A DNA stretch of 64,000 nucleotides from Manis javanica (lineage: Eukaryota; Chordata; Mammalia; Pholidota; Manidae): positions 62,193,613 to 62,257,612 of the forward strand of contig NC_133172.1 in NCBI RefSeq assembly GCF_040802235.1. The letters run 5' to 3'. Positions within the stretch are counted from its first letter, which is position 1, and every line of letters starts with the position of its first letter. Of this stretch, positions 1-13,689 are shown one piece after another. Made by a program: the position numbers and the translations under genes. The notes under the pieces were generated by a model. That model was not told the DNA's origin and ran no database searches. It saw only the letters and a program-made list of their open reading frames with translations.

Positions 1-1364
1 CCAAACAATCAAAGCCCTGTCTGCGCCTCCCAAGGAACAGTCCACTCTTCACAGGTTCCAGTAATGATCCATCTACCCCACGGGGTTAATTGCAGGGTTT
101 CAAGTTGGTGATGTATAAAGCTGAAATTTCATAGACATTGAGTTATGTGTGCTTAGAAGTCACGCCTTCATGCACACACGCTTGACTGTGTATTTAGAGT
201 TAATAAAAGTATATATATATACATACACACATAAGTATTTCCATGTAGACGATTTTTATTTACAAAGAAGTTTCTGTTTTAACTTTTTAAGTCTCCTCTA
301 ATTTCCAAGGCCCTAACCCTAATTTCAAAGAAATGGGTAAGAGATCCCTATTCCTTCACCTGGTAGCTGCAAGCCTCAGGTTAGTTATTTAAGATCTCCA
401 AATTGCAGTTCGCTCACCTGTAAAATAGTGGTATTGACAGCATCTACCAAAAGAGGATGAACAAGCTGTCGTGAGGAGCACAAGCAGCATGGTACGCACA
501 CATAATGTTTTCTCTTGTACATCAGGGGACAAAATCTTGGGCAAGTATACATGCATCCAGTCAACATTCTTGTGCACCTATTATGTACCAAAGTGCCATG
601 CCAGGCGCTGGGCTGCAGAGAGGGGCCAGGCAGAGCTTGCAGATGCCAAGCAACTGTTGACTTGCCCATCTTCCTGTCCCCTGGGTGTGCTGGGGCTATG
701 TGACCAGCCTTGGCCAATGACTGGTGAATGGAAGTGACACATGTCAGGACAGGAATTCCCTCTCTTGTCCCTGCCACGATAACAGCAGAAGCAGCCTTAG
801 CAAATTCAGGCTTCCGAATGATTTTGATAATGAGAACCTCCACCAAGCTGGGGTTGGCTCAAGATTAAGTCCCCAAGACTTAGGGTGTTCATTACTGAGG
901 CATATGCCAGCCTCAATGGACTAATACAATTCATGTAGTTGGTATATAAGCCACGCAGTTACATAGCAATATGGATAAAGGTGACCATACAGGACGTGTA
1001 TGAAACGGACAGCATAGAGAGCATGTGATTACTCTTTAGGAAGAAACATTTGCATGCCTTGAATATGCTGCTCTGAAAGCATCTACAGTGCGCTTGGAAT
1101 TCCTGTATGTCTGATTGCATTAATTGTGGCAATGCTTGGATTAGAGGACAGATAAGCTCCTAAGAGAATCAGCTTTTGTTTTCATTTCTGTCTTGTTTTT
1201 CTTTAACAGCCGCAAGTTAACATGATGAAGTCCATGGCTGTTGATGGCTGTTTCAGAAACGTCCAGAACACAAGGAGAGGGGGTGCCAGGGGCCGCCTTG
1301 GGGCCCCACATTAGAGTGTGCACCTCCTTCCATGGAAAGTCAGTGTTGTGTCACATCCCTTTTT
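1..1364. other. Non-coding DNA upstream of FOXC2, no gene seen
   Basis: I see no supportable gene here: the open frames are short, mutually overlapping and match no family I recognise. Near 209-234 there is a short alternating TA/CA simple-sequence stretch. The base composition is moderate and mostly unique. In other mammals the interval upstream of FOXC2 holds non-coding DNA and then MTHFSD on the opposite strand. I found no MTHFSD exon in this window. Confidence 0.6.
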
Positions 1365-1810
1365 TTTAACTTTTGGAGTAACAAAGGTCTTTGTCTCCCA
1401 TTATTTTTTAATTTTGAGGAATTTCAAACTTACATTGTAAGCACGATGAATAGGCTCCGCAGCGGTTCCCATTTTACTCGATGCCTTCCTCTCCCCACCC
1501 CCACTTTCACTTGATTCTTTTCAAAGTTGCAGAGATGATGAATATCAGCCCTAAATATTTTGACGTGTACCTGCTGAAAACAAGCGCATGTTCGTACTTG
1601 ACCACGTATAATCATCACACTCAAGAATTTTAACCTTGATACAAGATTATTATCTAATATGCACTCAGGTTCAAATTTCCCCAGGTATTCTCAAACCTGT
1701 CCTTTATTAGTTTTTTTTAACTTCCTCCATATGGAATCAAGCATTACCTTTAGTTGTCAAGTTTTTTAAAGTTTTCAATCAAAAAAAGTCTTCACCCTGT
1801 TATTTCATTA
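1365..1810. mobile_element. Old L1 LINE 3'-end fragment
   Basis: The segment resembles the 3' untranslated part of old mammalian L1 elements. It has the phrase for fluid-phase 'TTTGAGGAATTTCAAACTTA', a run like 'TTAACCTTGATACAAGATTA', and a later stretch like 'CATTACCTTTAGTTGTCAAG', in the order these appear in L1M 3' ends. It is diverged, truncated and lacks ORF2, so it is inactive. The exact subfamily and strand need a repeat library search. Confidence 0.6.
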
Positions 1811-4779
1811 TTTGCAAACCGTCCCATATTGCTTTAACTCCTTGGCAAGGCCGCGCTCAGAGACAAAACAGGCTTGGATAGTTTTCATGACTGACATGCT
1901 TTTTGTCCTAGAAAAAGAAAATTGCTAGGAGCCAGATTACAGTGCATTTTTAAGCAGTAACAGTGACTCTGTTTAACCCAAGGGTTCACCAGATCCCAAG
2001 TAGATTCCGGAAGCCTGGGACTGCTTTCATTCCTGGTCCCTTTCCCTAAAGCCTAAGACATCTCTTGAGCCCCAAAGGGAAGTGATTGCAGAATAGGGTC
2101 CCCTCTCTGAGTTCACTGTTGTGCTCCAGAAGCAGAAGGGGCTGCAGATGCATTTACAAGTCTCCTTCTTTGTAAATCCAACCCAGCGCATTTTTCGGAT
2201 GGGTTCCCTGAAACACGTGCCACACCTGGGCATCAAGTCAGTCTCCGTGGGAAGACCTAGTCGGACAAGCAACTTGTTCAACAAGTTGCGGAAGAAAATA
2301 CCCGGACCTGGGCCACTGAAGTGGTGCAGATTTTACTGGCTTAACCTCAGAGACTCTCTCTAGAGAGGATTTCTTGGTCCCCGAGCAGTTTCAAAGACAT
2401 TGCTGTTTTCCAACAGATCACCTTGCAAAGCTATGGGAAATCTTTTGTTTTCTCTTAATCGACGCGCCGCCCAGTTTTATTTACCTTCTCTTCCTTTATA
2501 CAGGTTTCTGAAGGCTCGGCTCTTGCCACGCAGTACTGAGGTTCATCCACCGGGGGTCAGCACCTTCATTGGAACCCGCTCGGTCGTGCTGTGCCTTTTC
2601 TCTCTTAGGGTAGTTCCCGCGCCGGCCTTCAGGGGGCGCCAACACCACAGGTCGGCCCCGGCTGCTCCAGGCGCGGAGCCGGCGGCGCCCGGGGACCGCG
2701 CGCGGCGGGACGAGGGCCTGGAATCGCCCTCGCCGGCACCGTCGCTTTTATTCTAGGAAGGCGCAGGGCCCTCCGGGGCCCGACTCGGCTTTCGGCTCAC
2801 TGACAACCCTGTCGGGAAGGGAAGAAATGGGCAAGAAGTCAGCAGCCCCCAATCCCAAGCACGCTGTCAGGTTGAAGGAAAGATCTGAAATACGGTTTTT
2901 GCAAAATCCAGGTGTGCGGAAGGTGTTGTTTTAATAACCTGAACAAATTACCTCTCCCGGAGTCCTACCGAGCGGAGGAGAAACCTAATTCCAGGCGCAG
3001 AGGAAAAAGTCTCTCTCACTTTTTCTGTCTTGATTATAAAAGTTTCTTCCAACAACACTTTTTGTGGGGGGACAGGCGGCTAATAATTTTGGCAGCTCAA
3101 CCTAGTTCTTCTCAGAGGACATTGGCTGAAACCTGGACCCCTTTGAGACTACAAACAGGCAGAAACTGCCATTTGGAAATTTGTTTTCCATGATCCTTAG
3201 CTATTTTGGTTTTTGCCCTGTGCTGTGATAAAGCTTTTAGAAAGAAAGAGAGAGAAAAAAAACCCTCATAAGAACAGAATAAATAATATTCCTCCAGGAA
3301 GCCCTGCAAACCCAGGACTGTTTCTCGATTGACAGTTTGCATTTCCAGTAAAATTATGAGAGAACTCATGGTGCCTGTCACACACTCCAGGAGAAAAGCG
3401 CTTTCTGCCAGAGGTATTTTTTTAAGATGGATGGGAAAATAATACAGATATTAATAAAGTCGTAGTGGAAGTTGGGGTCTGGGACGTTCAAACCTTTCAC
3501 CTGTGAACTGACGATTGGGTGGCTTGATTTTACTTCATTGCAAAAAGAAAAAAGAAAAAAAAACAAAAAAAAAACACACCCAAAACACCATGAAGTTAGA
3601 GAAAGAACTCAGAGCACCCATAAAAAATATAGTGAGTGTTTTGGGAACAGAATATTCAAGGTAATACGAATCAGTTTTGTACTTCCCCTTTGCTTTGAAT
3701 TTATCAAAATGTAAAACCATTCAGGGATAATGCACATAAATATTTTTTTCTTTTGTTCTTTTACTGAAACCTAATGCGATGTCTCCAATGCTTTCTGCCC
3801 ACTTCCCGAAACTGAGTGACTGACCCTAGATGCACAGCTTTTCCTGGGAATCTGATAAGCAGCCGACGGAACAGGTCGAGGGAAAGGAAATGTGAAATAT
3901 GGAGGTCTTATCTGAAGATTTCTTCCCTACCCAACCCGACGGACAGTTCCCAGAATTCGGACCAGCATTTAGTCCTTCTTAGGGAAGTCTTGCCCCTTCA
4001 GGGTAAGTGGTAAAAGGGGGATTCGATTCTTCTAGGTGTTGAAGGCATACATAGTCCACAAATAACAAACTTGCGGGATACCTAGAGGGAAGGGAAACGC
4101 TCTAGAAGGCGAGGACACCGAGTGGACCCAGGTCAGCAACACGAGGAATATCTTCTTCGGAGGTGTCTTAACCGTTCGCAAGCGCGTACCCCGTCTTCCC
4201 GCGGAGCCCCGGCGCCCTAACCGTCTTATCAAACACCAACCAAACCAAACAGGCCGAGATGTAGAAAGCCAACCCGGAGAATCCCAAGGCAGCTTTGCCA
4301 GGAGCGGGAGGGGGGCACTGCGCCCAGGGGCCCGTGCGGCGCGGAGGGCAAGCGTCTAGGGGCGAAGCCCCCGCAGAGGCAGGCTCGGGTTTCCCCTCCG
4401 CAGCAGGAGAACCCCGGCCTTGCCTGGGCCGGGTGGCTGGCGGCATTGTTCCCGTCTTTGGGGAGCGCGGGAGTCAGCCTGTCAAAGGGAATTCATTTCT
4501 GGGAACAGGGGGAGCCGCCGCGAAGCTGGGGCCGACGGCGGGCTGCGGGTGCCTTCGGGAGAGAAAAGGGGGAAACGAGCGGTTATTCACCCTCTCCCCC
4601 AAACTCCGTAGAATGCTCACGAGGACGGGGATGATTTACCGAAGCCACCTCGCATTTAGAGGAATAAATTCCCAAGATGTTGCTATTCCCCCACTCCGCC
4701 TTGCCCCCGCAGACCCCACGGCCTGCCGCCTCCGGTGCGGGCGACGGGCACTCAGTTTCTATAATTTGACTCTAAAACC
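1811..4779. other. Upstream non-coding DNA with two CpG-rich patches
   Basis: No coding gene is recognisable. Two GC/CpG-rich patches stand out from AT-rich surroundings, about 2610-2800 and about 4160-4760. A 21-bp near-palindrome lies at 2269-2289. An A-rich simple stretch occupies about 3541-3580. The long open frame across 4295-4834 lies in the CpG-rich patch and shows no known domain, so I treat it as chance. A non-coding antisense transcript near FOXC2 is described in human (FOXC2-AS1), but I cannot locate exons from sequence alone. Confidence 0.5.
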
Positions 4780-5180
4780 TTTGCAGGTCATTCTGGACGG
4801 CCCTGAACCGGGAAAACTCCCTCTTGGTTATTAATTATTTGCTTAGATAATGACAACATCCAGGGGAGGCCCCTTCCATTCCAATCCAGCACGTTTGCTT
4901 TGAACCCATTACACCTGGGCCCCTGTAATTAGGAAATCTAATTATTCGCCTCATCACTCATTAATAAGAAAAATAGTCCCAGGGCCTTTGCTACTTACTA
5001 GGTCTTTAGGGAGATATTTGACCACGTTAATCAATTCGATTTTGTTTCAAACTACCTTTTATCTGCAAAGGAGGTTCAGGGTTTTCTTTTTTTTTTTTTG
5101 CCTTGGGCACGTGGGCCTATTAACCAAAATGTGATAATAACATAAATTTTAATAAGATATAACTTTTAAAAAATCTTTTC
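4780..5180. promoter_or_regulatory. AT-rich candidate regulatory block upstream of FOXC2
   Basis: This unique AT-rich block sits between CpG-rich sequences about 0.7-1.0 kb upstream of the FOXC2 ATG. It contains three exact TAATTA homeodomain cores (4832-4837, 4926-4931, 4939-4944), an ATTAAT core near 4961 and a 13-T run at 5087-5099. It has no repeat signature I recognise. The motif density suggests a conserved proximal enhancer, but conservation cannot be tested here. A purely neutral AT-rich stretch is the alternative. Confidence 0.4.
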
Positions 5181-5254
5181 AAGTCAAGGGTGAGCTGCAG
5201 AGAAATCTGGTTCGGCGCGGCTGGGTCTTAGAGCCGCCGGATTACGGCGCTGCG

Positions 5255-5345
5255 CGACCTGATTGGTGCTCACTCCCCACAGCTGCCGGGTTATTGGCCC
5301 AAAGTTCCCGGAGAGGGCGTGGCCGGAGGAAAGTAAAAACTCGCT
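5255..5345 (+). promoter_or_regulatory. FOXC2 proximal promoter (paired CCAAT boxes, GC box)
   Basis: Two inverted CCAAT boxes read ATTGG at 5262-5266 and 5293-5297. Their 31-bp spacing is about three helical turns, a typical NF-Y arrangement. A GC-box-like GGGCGTGG follows at 5315-5322, and an A-rich AAGTAAAAAC at 5331-5340. No canonical TATA box is evident. These motifs, the CpG island and the position upstream of the coding start support a TSS shortly after 5340. The exact TSS is inferred, not seen. Confidence 0.55.
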
Positions 5346-5590
5346 TTCAGCAAGACGACTTTTGAAACTTTTCCCAATCCCTAAAAGGGACTTCGCCTCT
5401 TTTTCCGGGCTCGGCAGAGCAGCCACTCTGGACCCCGGCTCGCAGACCCGCACGGCGGCCGATCTGCCGGGGGGCTCGCAGAGCCGCTGTGCCCCTACCG
5501 GCGCTCACCGCGGCCCGCCTCGGTCCCCTGCGCGCGTGGCGTCTCCGCCGCGTCCCCGGCCGCAGGCTCGGGCTGCCGCCCGCCGGTCCC

Positions 5591-7359
<1,769 letters not shown>

Positions 7360-8225
7360 GCTGCCCCGGCTCTCCCCTGTCCTGGCCCGCCCCGGCTTCG
7401 CCGCCCAGACCCGGCCCTCTCAGACAGTTCAGGCTGCGGAGAAGCAAAAGGCACCAAAACATGTCCACCAGCTGCTTCTCAGGCCCGGGAGCAGAGAGCG
7501 CGCCAGCCCCAGCCCTCTGTGAAGCTGCAGGTAACTTCCATCCGCCGCCCCGTTTCCGAGGTCCCAAGAAGCCCCTAAAAGGGACGCAGCCCAACGACGT
7601 GAATATTGATTTTAAACTCCCCCTCCCCGACCAGCATTGCTGTGCTCACTGCTCCACTCGGGGTTTCAAAAATTAAGTTATGGACCGAATTCCATAGCGA
7701 CCCAGTAACGACTCTCTGTAGAGCCCTCCATAGGTATGTGGGGGTCTCTATAGATTCTGTATGTGCTGTGTGTAATTTTAAATTTCTCTAACCGTGCTGT
7801 ACAAACGTGTTGATTTTTAATCAGGCTATTTGTTGTTGTTCAGAGCCATTAATATAATATTTAAAGTTGAGTTCACTGGATAATTTCTCATCTTGCCCAT
7901 CCATTTCTAACTGCCAGATTGAAAATTCAAGAAACCTATGTAGGGTTCCCCCCCTCGAACAATGATGAGACACAATTCTTTTCCCAGTTGTAGGTCTTTC
8001 ACAAAACAAGAAAATAATTTATTATTTGTTTTTGGCCGATAAAGAAGTCAAGTATCTGATACTTTTTATTTACAAAGTGTGATGGTTTTGTATAGTAGAT
8101 TCCTCCCTGAGCATTCCTAAAAGAAAAAAAAAAACTAAAAAAATTTAACTTCACCTTTGTTTGTCTTATGTGGTCTTAATTGTTGTACTTACCTTAAAAT
8201 AAACCCGTGTTGTTTTCTGCCCAAA
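7360..8225 (+). other. FOXC2 3'UTR
   Basis: From the stop codon the sequence moves from GC-rich to AT-rich and stays non-coding to a poly(A) signal. It contains AU-rich patches, such as AATAATTTATTATTTG near 8013 and TTTTTATTTACAAAG near 8063. These are candidate mRNA-stability elements and fit a tightly controlled developmental regulator. The 3' end is set by the AATAAA at 8198, giving a UTR of about 0.85 kb. Confidence 0.75.
8198..8203 (+). terminator. FOXC2 poly(A) signal AATAAA
   Basis: This is the first canonical AATAAA I find after the FOXC2 stop. A GT-rich downstream element follows (GTGTGTTTGTGTTCTC, about 8235-8250), placing cleavage near 8215-8230. Confidence 0.8.
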
Positions 8226-11200
8226 GTCCGGACAGTGTGTTTGTGTTCTCACTTTAAAAAAAAAACAAAACAAAATGTGTTTGTAAATCCACCTGTTTGA
8301 TTATTTTTGTTACCCAGGTGGGTAAACATGTAGACATATACAGATAATCGCAGAGGAATGGGGGGCACTACCCTGTGGTTAGTGACAGAAAAGTCTTTTG
8401 ATTAATTCAAAATCCCGCACTGGCCGAGGCGATGGAGAGACAGTCCTGGTTAGATTCGGCATCCTCGAGGACTGCGTGCAGTAATGTAATTTGCCGTAAT
8501 GCGTTTTACTAAATGCACAGAAACATGCCGATTGTCAAAACAAACAGTACCATTCTATTTCAATGCCCAGCCATCTCCAATTTAGGAGGCATGAAGGGAA
8601 GGGTAGATATTTTCCATTAGCTAACTACAAACCAGGGGGAGTCCTGCTTTCTCTTGATTTCCTAAAATACGGACTTCCTTCCCTTCCCCACTTTAATGAT
8701 TTTCCAGAAAAGAATTTGAACTGGGCCTCAGAAGGTTGAAAGGGGACTGATTCTACAGTGCTTAATGACCATCCCCAAAGGCGGCCAGGTCAGAGGTGGA
8801 TTTCAGACCTCTCCACTTCTTGATCTGGTTTCTAAATCCTTACCCTATTGCAGTGAAAAAAAATGTAAAGCCTCATCACCCTTCCAAAATAATTTACAAT
8901 GCTTTCAGAGTTTTAAGTGTATCAACTTCTACAGGACTTTAAATAATAGGGAGATTTGTTTTTCTTTTCCATTTTGATCTCTCCTCTTTAAAAATTTTAA
9001 TAGCGATGTAGCCTTTGTGAGGTGGGGCTGAGGGTAACTGGCTTTCTTATCTCTTTCATTTGCTGAAAACCAGTGTCCCTAGGGTTCTCTGTGTGTGAAT
9101 TTTGGGGCCAGAGGTTCGAATTGGGAATGTGTTTCCCACTCCAGCAGGTGAGCTGCACTTCGCCAAAGGTGAAGCTCCTTGTGGACTGAAAGTTTCAGGC
9201 GATGACGATTTTTCAAAAGGTGATTTTGCTTGAAACAATGACGTTGAACGTTAACCTGGGTGTTGTGCTGATGGTGTTTTAAACATGCCATTTAGTCTCT
9301 ATGTTACCCTGACATAGAACTGGGGGAAATTTAAGCATAATGCATTTCTCTGTATGTGCGACACAGATTCTTTCCTCCTGTGGCCCCAGAGGTGGCATGT
9401 GGTCAAGACTTACAGGCTGCATTTTATTCCTTTTTGTAACACGCAGGAGCTGGGAGCCTTGGTGCTTGGCGCTTGACCTTCAGCAGGGCCCCCGGGCCAC
9501 CATGCTTTGCTTGAGTGAGCTGGACCAGCCATCCCCTCTGTGCTACAGAATGAGGCGCCCAGCGCTGCTTGCCCAACTCTGGCGGTCTGGGTTCATTTTG
9601 GCCGCAGCAGAAGAGCATATTCTAGCTGGCTTTCTCTTTCCCCAGATGTTTCAGAGTCCTCCCTGAAAGCTTGCCCTCATCTTAAGATTTGGAACTCAGA
9701 GGAGGACTGAAAAAAACACACGGAAAATAAAGAAAAGAACAATGGGATGGAGTGGGGTGAAGCCTGGAGCTGGCACGGAGACCCCTCTGGGATTTTCCTC
9801 TGGGGAAAGAAGGCCTCCCACTGTGCATAGGCTGCTCACCCAAGCGTAGTGGGGGCCAAGACAGGGGCCCTTCCATTCTCCTGGGAATGTGTTTGGGGCT
9901 TTATCCAGGCCCTGGAGGAGGCAGAGTGGAGAGGTGTGTCAGGCCGGTCCGCTGGGCCCCGATCCCCGAAGGCTGCCTCAGCCTAAGGCCCTGGAGGCCA
10001 GGGTAGGTGCGGGTCAGTGCGGGTCAGTGCGGGAAGGCCGGCCTTGTGCTGGGCGCTGGCTCAGGGCTGGGCGCAGCCCTGGCCTTCAGCAGCACTGCGG
10101 ACCTCGGGCCTACGGGTGCAGCGGCCTCGGGAATCCGCTGCTTCCCCGGCGGAGCAGCAAGATGCGGCAGCGCGACGCCGAGCGGCGCCCGCCCGGCTGC
10201 TCTGCGCGTCTGCAGGGACTGCGCGGGGACCAGGCTGTCCTAGTTCCACGCAGCCGCTCGCCGCCCCCTCCTTCGGCCGCTCGGTCCTCCGAGGCCCAGG
10301 GCCTTTCCGGGAAGGGGGAAAGGAGGCCGGGGATGGAAGGGCCGGGGCGCCAGTCCCAGGCTGCCAGGACTCCCGGCTGCGGCGGCCCCAAGGAGTGCTT
10401 ACCGCAGTGTGCGCGAAGCCGAGCGGGGTACCTGTGTTCCTTGCCGACCCGATAAGCGAGGGCGAGGCAGGTTTCAAAGATCCTGCAAATGCAGTGGAAG
10501 CGACCCGCGCGCCGCAGCGGAGCCCGTTTTCCGTGGGTCCCCAGCCGACCTTGGCTGGGTGAACTGAGCCTCTACCCGGGGTCCAGTGTTGACAGATACG
10601 GGCCGACCTGGAGAGAGCCCCACGTTCCCAGCCTGGGAGACGCAGCAGCGGGGGGAGCGTCATTCCAAGACTCGGAGAGAAGCCCTGAGCTCGCCGCCAC
10701 CAGTGAGAGGCCGCCCCGTGCGGCCCAGCCCAGAGCTCTCTCCCAAGGCTTGACTTGGGTGTGCGGCCAGGTGGTCCTCACCGCCCTGGTTCAAGCGGCC
10801 TGCCCCACGGATGCCCAAGTGGAGAGTGCCTCACACCCTCGAACTGCTGGAGCCCTGGGCTCAGGAATAGGAGACCAAGACTACTCCTCCCCCCTGGCCG
10901 CAGTCTCCTCATCTGTACCATGACCAGGTGAGTGCAGAGGCCATTCCCGCAGCTGGGCCTCACTTACGCCCACCGCCCACTCTGCCAGCAAGAAATGAAG
11001 ATCAGTAGAGAAGGAAATGCAGGGTCCTGGGAGCTTCAGTGCGTGGCTCATAAATCCTTCGAGGGCATCTCCTCCCCTTTACCTCACGACTGCCTCGGGG
11101 TCACCTCTGGGCCTGGGAGAGGCTTGTGAGCTACACTCTGGGCACGGAGAGAGAGCTCTCGGGGCCCCCAAAACGAGCCCTGGTGGCCAAGGGCTTGCCT

Positions 11201-12094
11201 CCCTGCTCCTGGTCCCCAACCCAAACCCAAAAACCTGGGCGGGGTACTGGTCAGGGTTGGCCCAGTGGGAAATTATTGATAATTATAAACCTGAGGTGGG
11301 TGGAGAGGGCGATGCCAAGAAAAGATGCCCATTGATTAATGGGCAGAAGCGAGTTTCTCAAAAATTGAGAATGTGCTGGGGCCTCAGAGCCTGTGCCCGG
11401 GCCTCAGGGAATGTGTGCCCCTGTGGTCCTCCCACCATACATACGCTCCTCACTCTCAGGGTGCGGTGGGAGCGGATAAGTCAAGACCTGAGGCTTCGTG
11501 ACTTAAGTGCAGCCAGGCCAGGGATGGCTCGGGGGCCGGGCTCCAGGTGAGTGGGCAACTGGTGGGAGGACCAGTGCTTCCTGGCCCCACATACTTGAGA
11601 TGCTTTCCCAAACTTTGAGAAGCATTCCCTGCCTGCCTCTTTCTTGCCTGGCGTCAGCTCGCCAAGGCGTTTGACGTGTTTGCTTTTTGACATAGGTATG
11701 TAAGGAAGGGGGTGGCATGTTTCAGGGAGTATGGAAGGCGGGCAGCCGCACTCAGGAGGGCCACTGAGCCTGGGAAGATGCCACGCCCTTGCCCGTGGGA
11801 GCCTTCCCCCTGCCTCCTGTGCGACATTCTTGCTCTACAGCAAAAGCAGAAAGATGGAGCTTGTGTAGAGTCTGATTTCTGAGTGTGTCTCTCTGGCGCC
11901 AAGGTTTTTCCAGTGTCAGGTGGGCGTCCTGGGGCTGGGAGCATGTGGAAATGGAGGGCAGGAGGAGGGTTGGCAGACTGACAAGCTCACAGGTCTCTTT
12001 TAGGAAAGGGAGTCAGGGAGCACTGGGAGGGCCTCTCCCCTCCTCAGCCTGGGGTGCAGCTTTGTACTCAGTCTATATGCCCACCCAGGGTGTG

Positions 12095-12127
12095 AGGTCA
12101 GGAGGTCAGAGAAGGCCCTCTGACCTC
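12095..12127. promoter_or_regulatory. DR2 nuclear-receptor-like site within an inverted repeat
   Basis: Two exact AGGTCA half-sites (12095-12100 and 12103-12108) are separated by 2 bp, the DR2 geometry bound by RAR/RXR-type receptors. An opposite-strand half-site TGACCT follows at 12121-12126. The second half-site also sits in a perfect 10-bp inverted repeat, GAGGTCAGAG (12102-12111) and CTCTGACCTC (12118-12127), with a 6-bp spacer. Binding is inferred. Confidence 0.45.
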
Positions 12128-13049
12128 TGACTCTGTGGCACTTGGCCCTGGGCCTCACCTCCCCAGCTGCCCCCTGGGGTGCTCTCTGCCTCCCTCCATG
12201 TTATTTTACATGAAAGCTCCCCAACAGAGCCTTCTCTGGAAGCTGACTCCATATGGCCAGCTTGGGCCCCACACACAGGCCAGCTGAGGGTTCCTGGGGC
12301 CTCAGGCAGCCATCACAAGCTCTCTGGGCCCCGCTCTCAGCTGAGAAACCGGTCACCAAACATGTTATTGTGAGGCTCTGTGAATCTAACACACATCGGC
12401 AAGTGCTTCGTAGCACACAGTCCACAGTGAGGACTCACTGTCAGCTCTTAGGACTCACCGTGTAAGACAAGAAAAGAGATTGGGATTCTTCTGTCTCAGC
12501 AAACTGCATATGTCAGGGAGAACGGCCCTGTTTAGACCCTTGCAATCATTTCTGGTAACAAGGCGAGGTCAGAAGAAATCAGGAATTTGGAAACTCCTGC
12601 CCTGCTCTCTGGGCTTCACTCAGCACCAGCTGACCCCCAACAGTTACCTTCATGGTCCACATCGCCCAAGAGAAACAGCAGAAGACCTGTTTGATGTCCT
12701 GTCTCAGCAGGAGATGGGGGCAGAGGGCGAGAGGGGTTGGTAGGATGGTGAGGACCAGCTCCCAGCATAGCTTTGTCTCCAGAGGGCCTTTCCCTCTGTC
12801 TGCTCCAGACACATCTCCCTGAGCCTCTGCAGACACCGGGATGTCAGCCCTCTTTGGAGGAAGCTGCATGAGTTCTGGTCCCTGTCTGTTCTCCGCCTCC
12901 ACTGTCTTGGGTGTTTGTTGCCCATTCTCAGTGTCACCATCTGTGAAATGGGCGACTCTGTCACCCCATCTTTCATGGATGTTCTCAAGAGCACTTTCAC
13001 AGGGCCCCAATCCACACACACACACAGTAGCTCTTCCAATGGGGCTGTC

Positions 13050-13145
13050 TCCCTGCTCCTGCAGCACTTCCTTGCCTCAGTTTCCTGGTCTGCAGAGTGG
13101 GAATGATAAAGATCTCTGTTGCATAGGATTGCATGGACCAGCTTA
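13050..13145 (+). repeat. MIR SINE fragment
   Basis: The core 'TTGCCTCAGTTTCCTGGTCT', followed by a GTGGGAATGATAA-like stretch and an ATAGGATTG-like stretch, matches the central-to-3' part of the mammalian-wide MIR consensus in plus orientation. Confidence 0.65.
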
Positions 13146-13304
13146 ACCCAGGAAAGCACGGAGGGTATCGCCCAGGACATTTCAGTCATTCATATCCTCC
13201 TCCTCCTCGCCTCCCCTTCAACGTCTTTAGGCAGTCGGTAAGCTGAGCTGGCTAAGTCTGGCGTCTGTCCACACTTTTCTCAAACAAACTGCACATACTG
13301 CATA

Positions 13305-13365
13305 ATCATTTATTTATATGCATATATTCATATATGTGTATCACATATATTCATATATATTCACA
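13305..13365. repeat. TA/CA-rich simple repeat
   Basis: Imperfect alternating ATATTCATATATG/CACATATATTC units form a short low-complexity, TA-rich tract. Confidence 0.7.
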
Positions 13366-13689
13366 CTTGGAAAAGCGATGCAGATATTTGGACATGACAC
13401 AGATCATCATTAAGGTGAGCATCTGCGTTTTTTTATTTACCAGAGGAGCAGAGGAAGGCAGATGCCCCTGGTGGGGAGTGGAGGCAGGGGCTCGTGTCTC
13501 CCACCCTCGGCCGGGCTTACCGAGGCCTCTTTAATTCTGTGCTTGGCCTCCGCTGGGCCTGCCCGAGGAACAGACTCCTTGCGGTGGGGGCTGAGAATGG
13601 CACTCCCGCCCTCATCACGCTGAACCCGATTTCTGCCCTAGCCCCAGGGCCGGAACCACCCTGGGGCTTCTGCCGCATCCCTGCAGGCG

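Larger units (their letters stand above)
8260..13685. other. FOXC2-FOXL1 intergenic region, first part
   Basis: No coding gene is recognisable. Around 9890-10560 the DNA is GC-rich with scattered CpG and long meaningless open frames on both strands. It includes a degenerate 10-bp tandem (two exact GGGTCAGTGC units at 10011-10030). A hairpin-capable GCCCATT/AATGGGC pair with a 4-nt spacer lies at 11327-11344. Nuclear-receptor half-sites lie at 12095-12126. A MIR remnant lies near 13050-13140, and a TA-rich simple stretch at about 13305-13365. Confidence 0.55.

Noticed and set aside
1-5200. An MTHFSD exon upstream of FOXC2
   Set aside because: MTHFSD is the next gene upstream in human, but I find no reverse-strand frame or motif resembling it here; it likely lies beyond the window.
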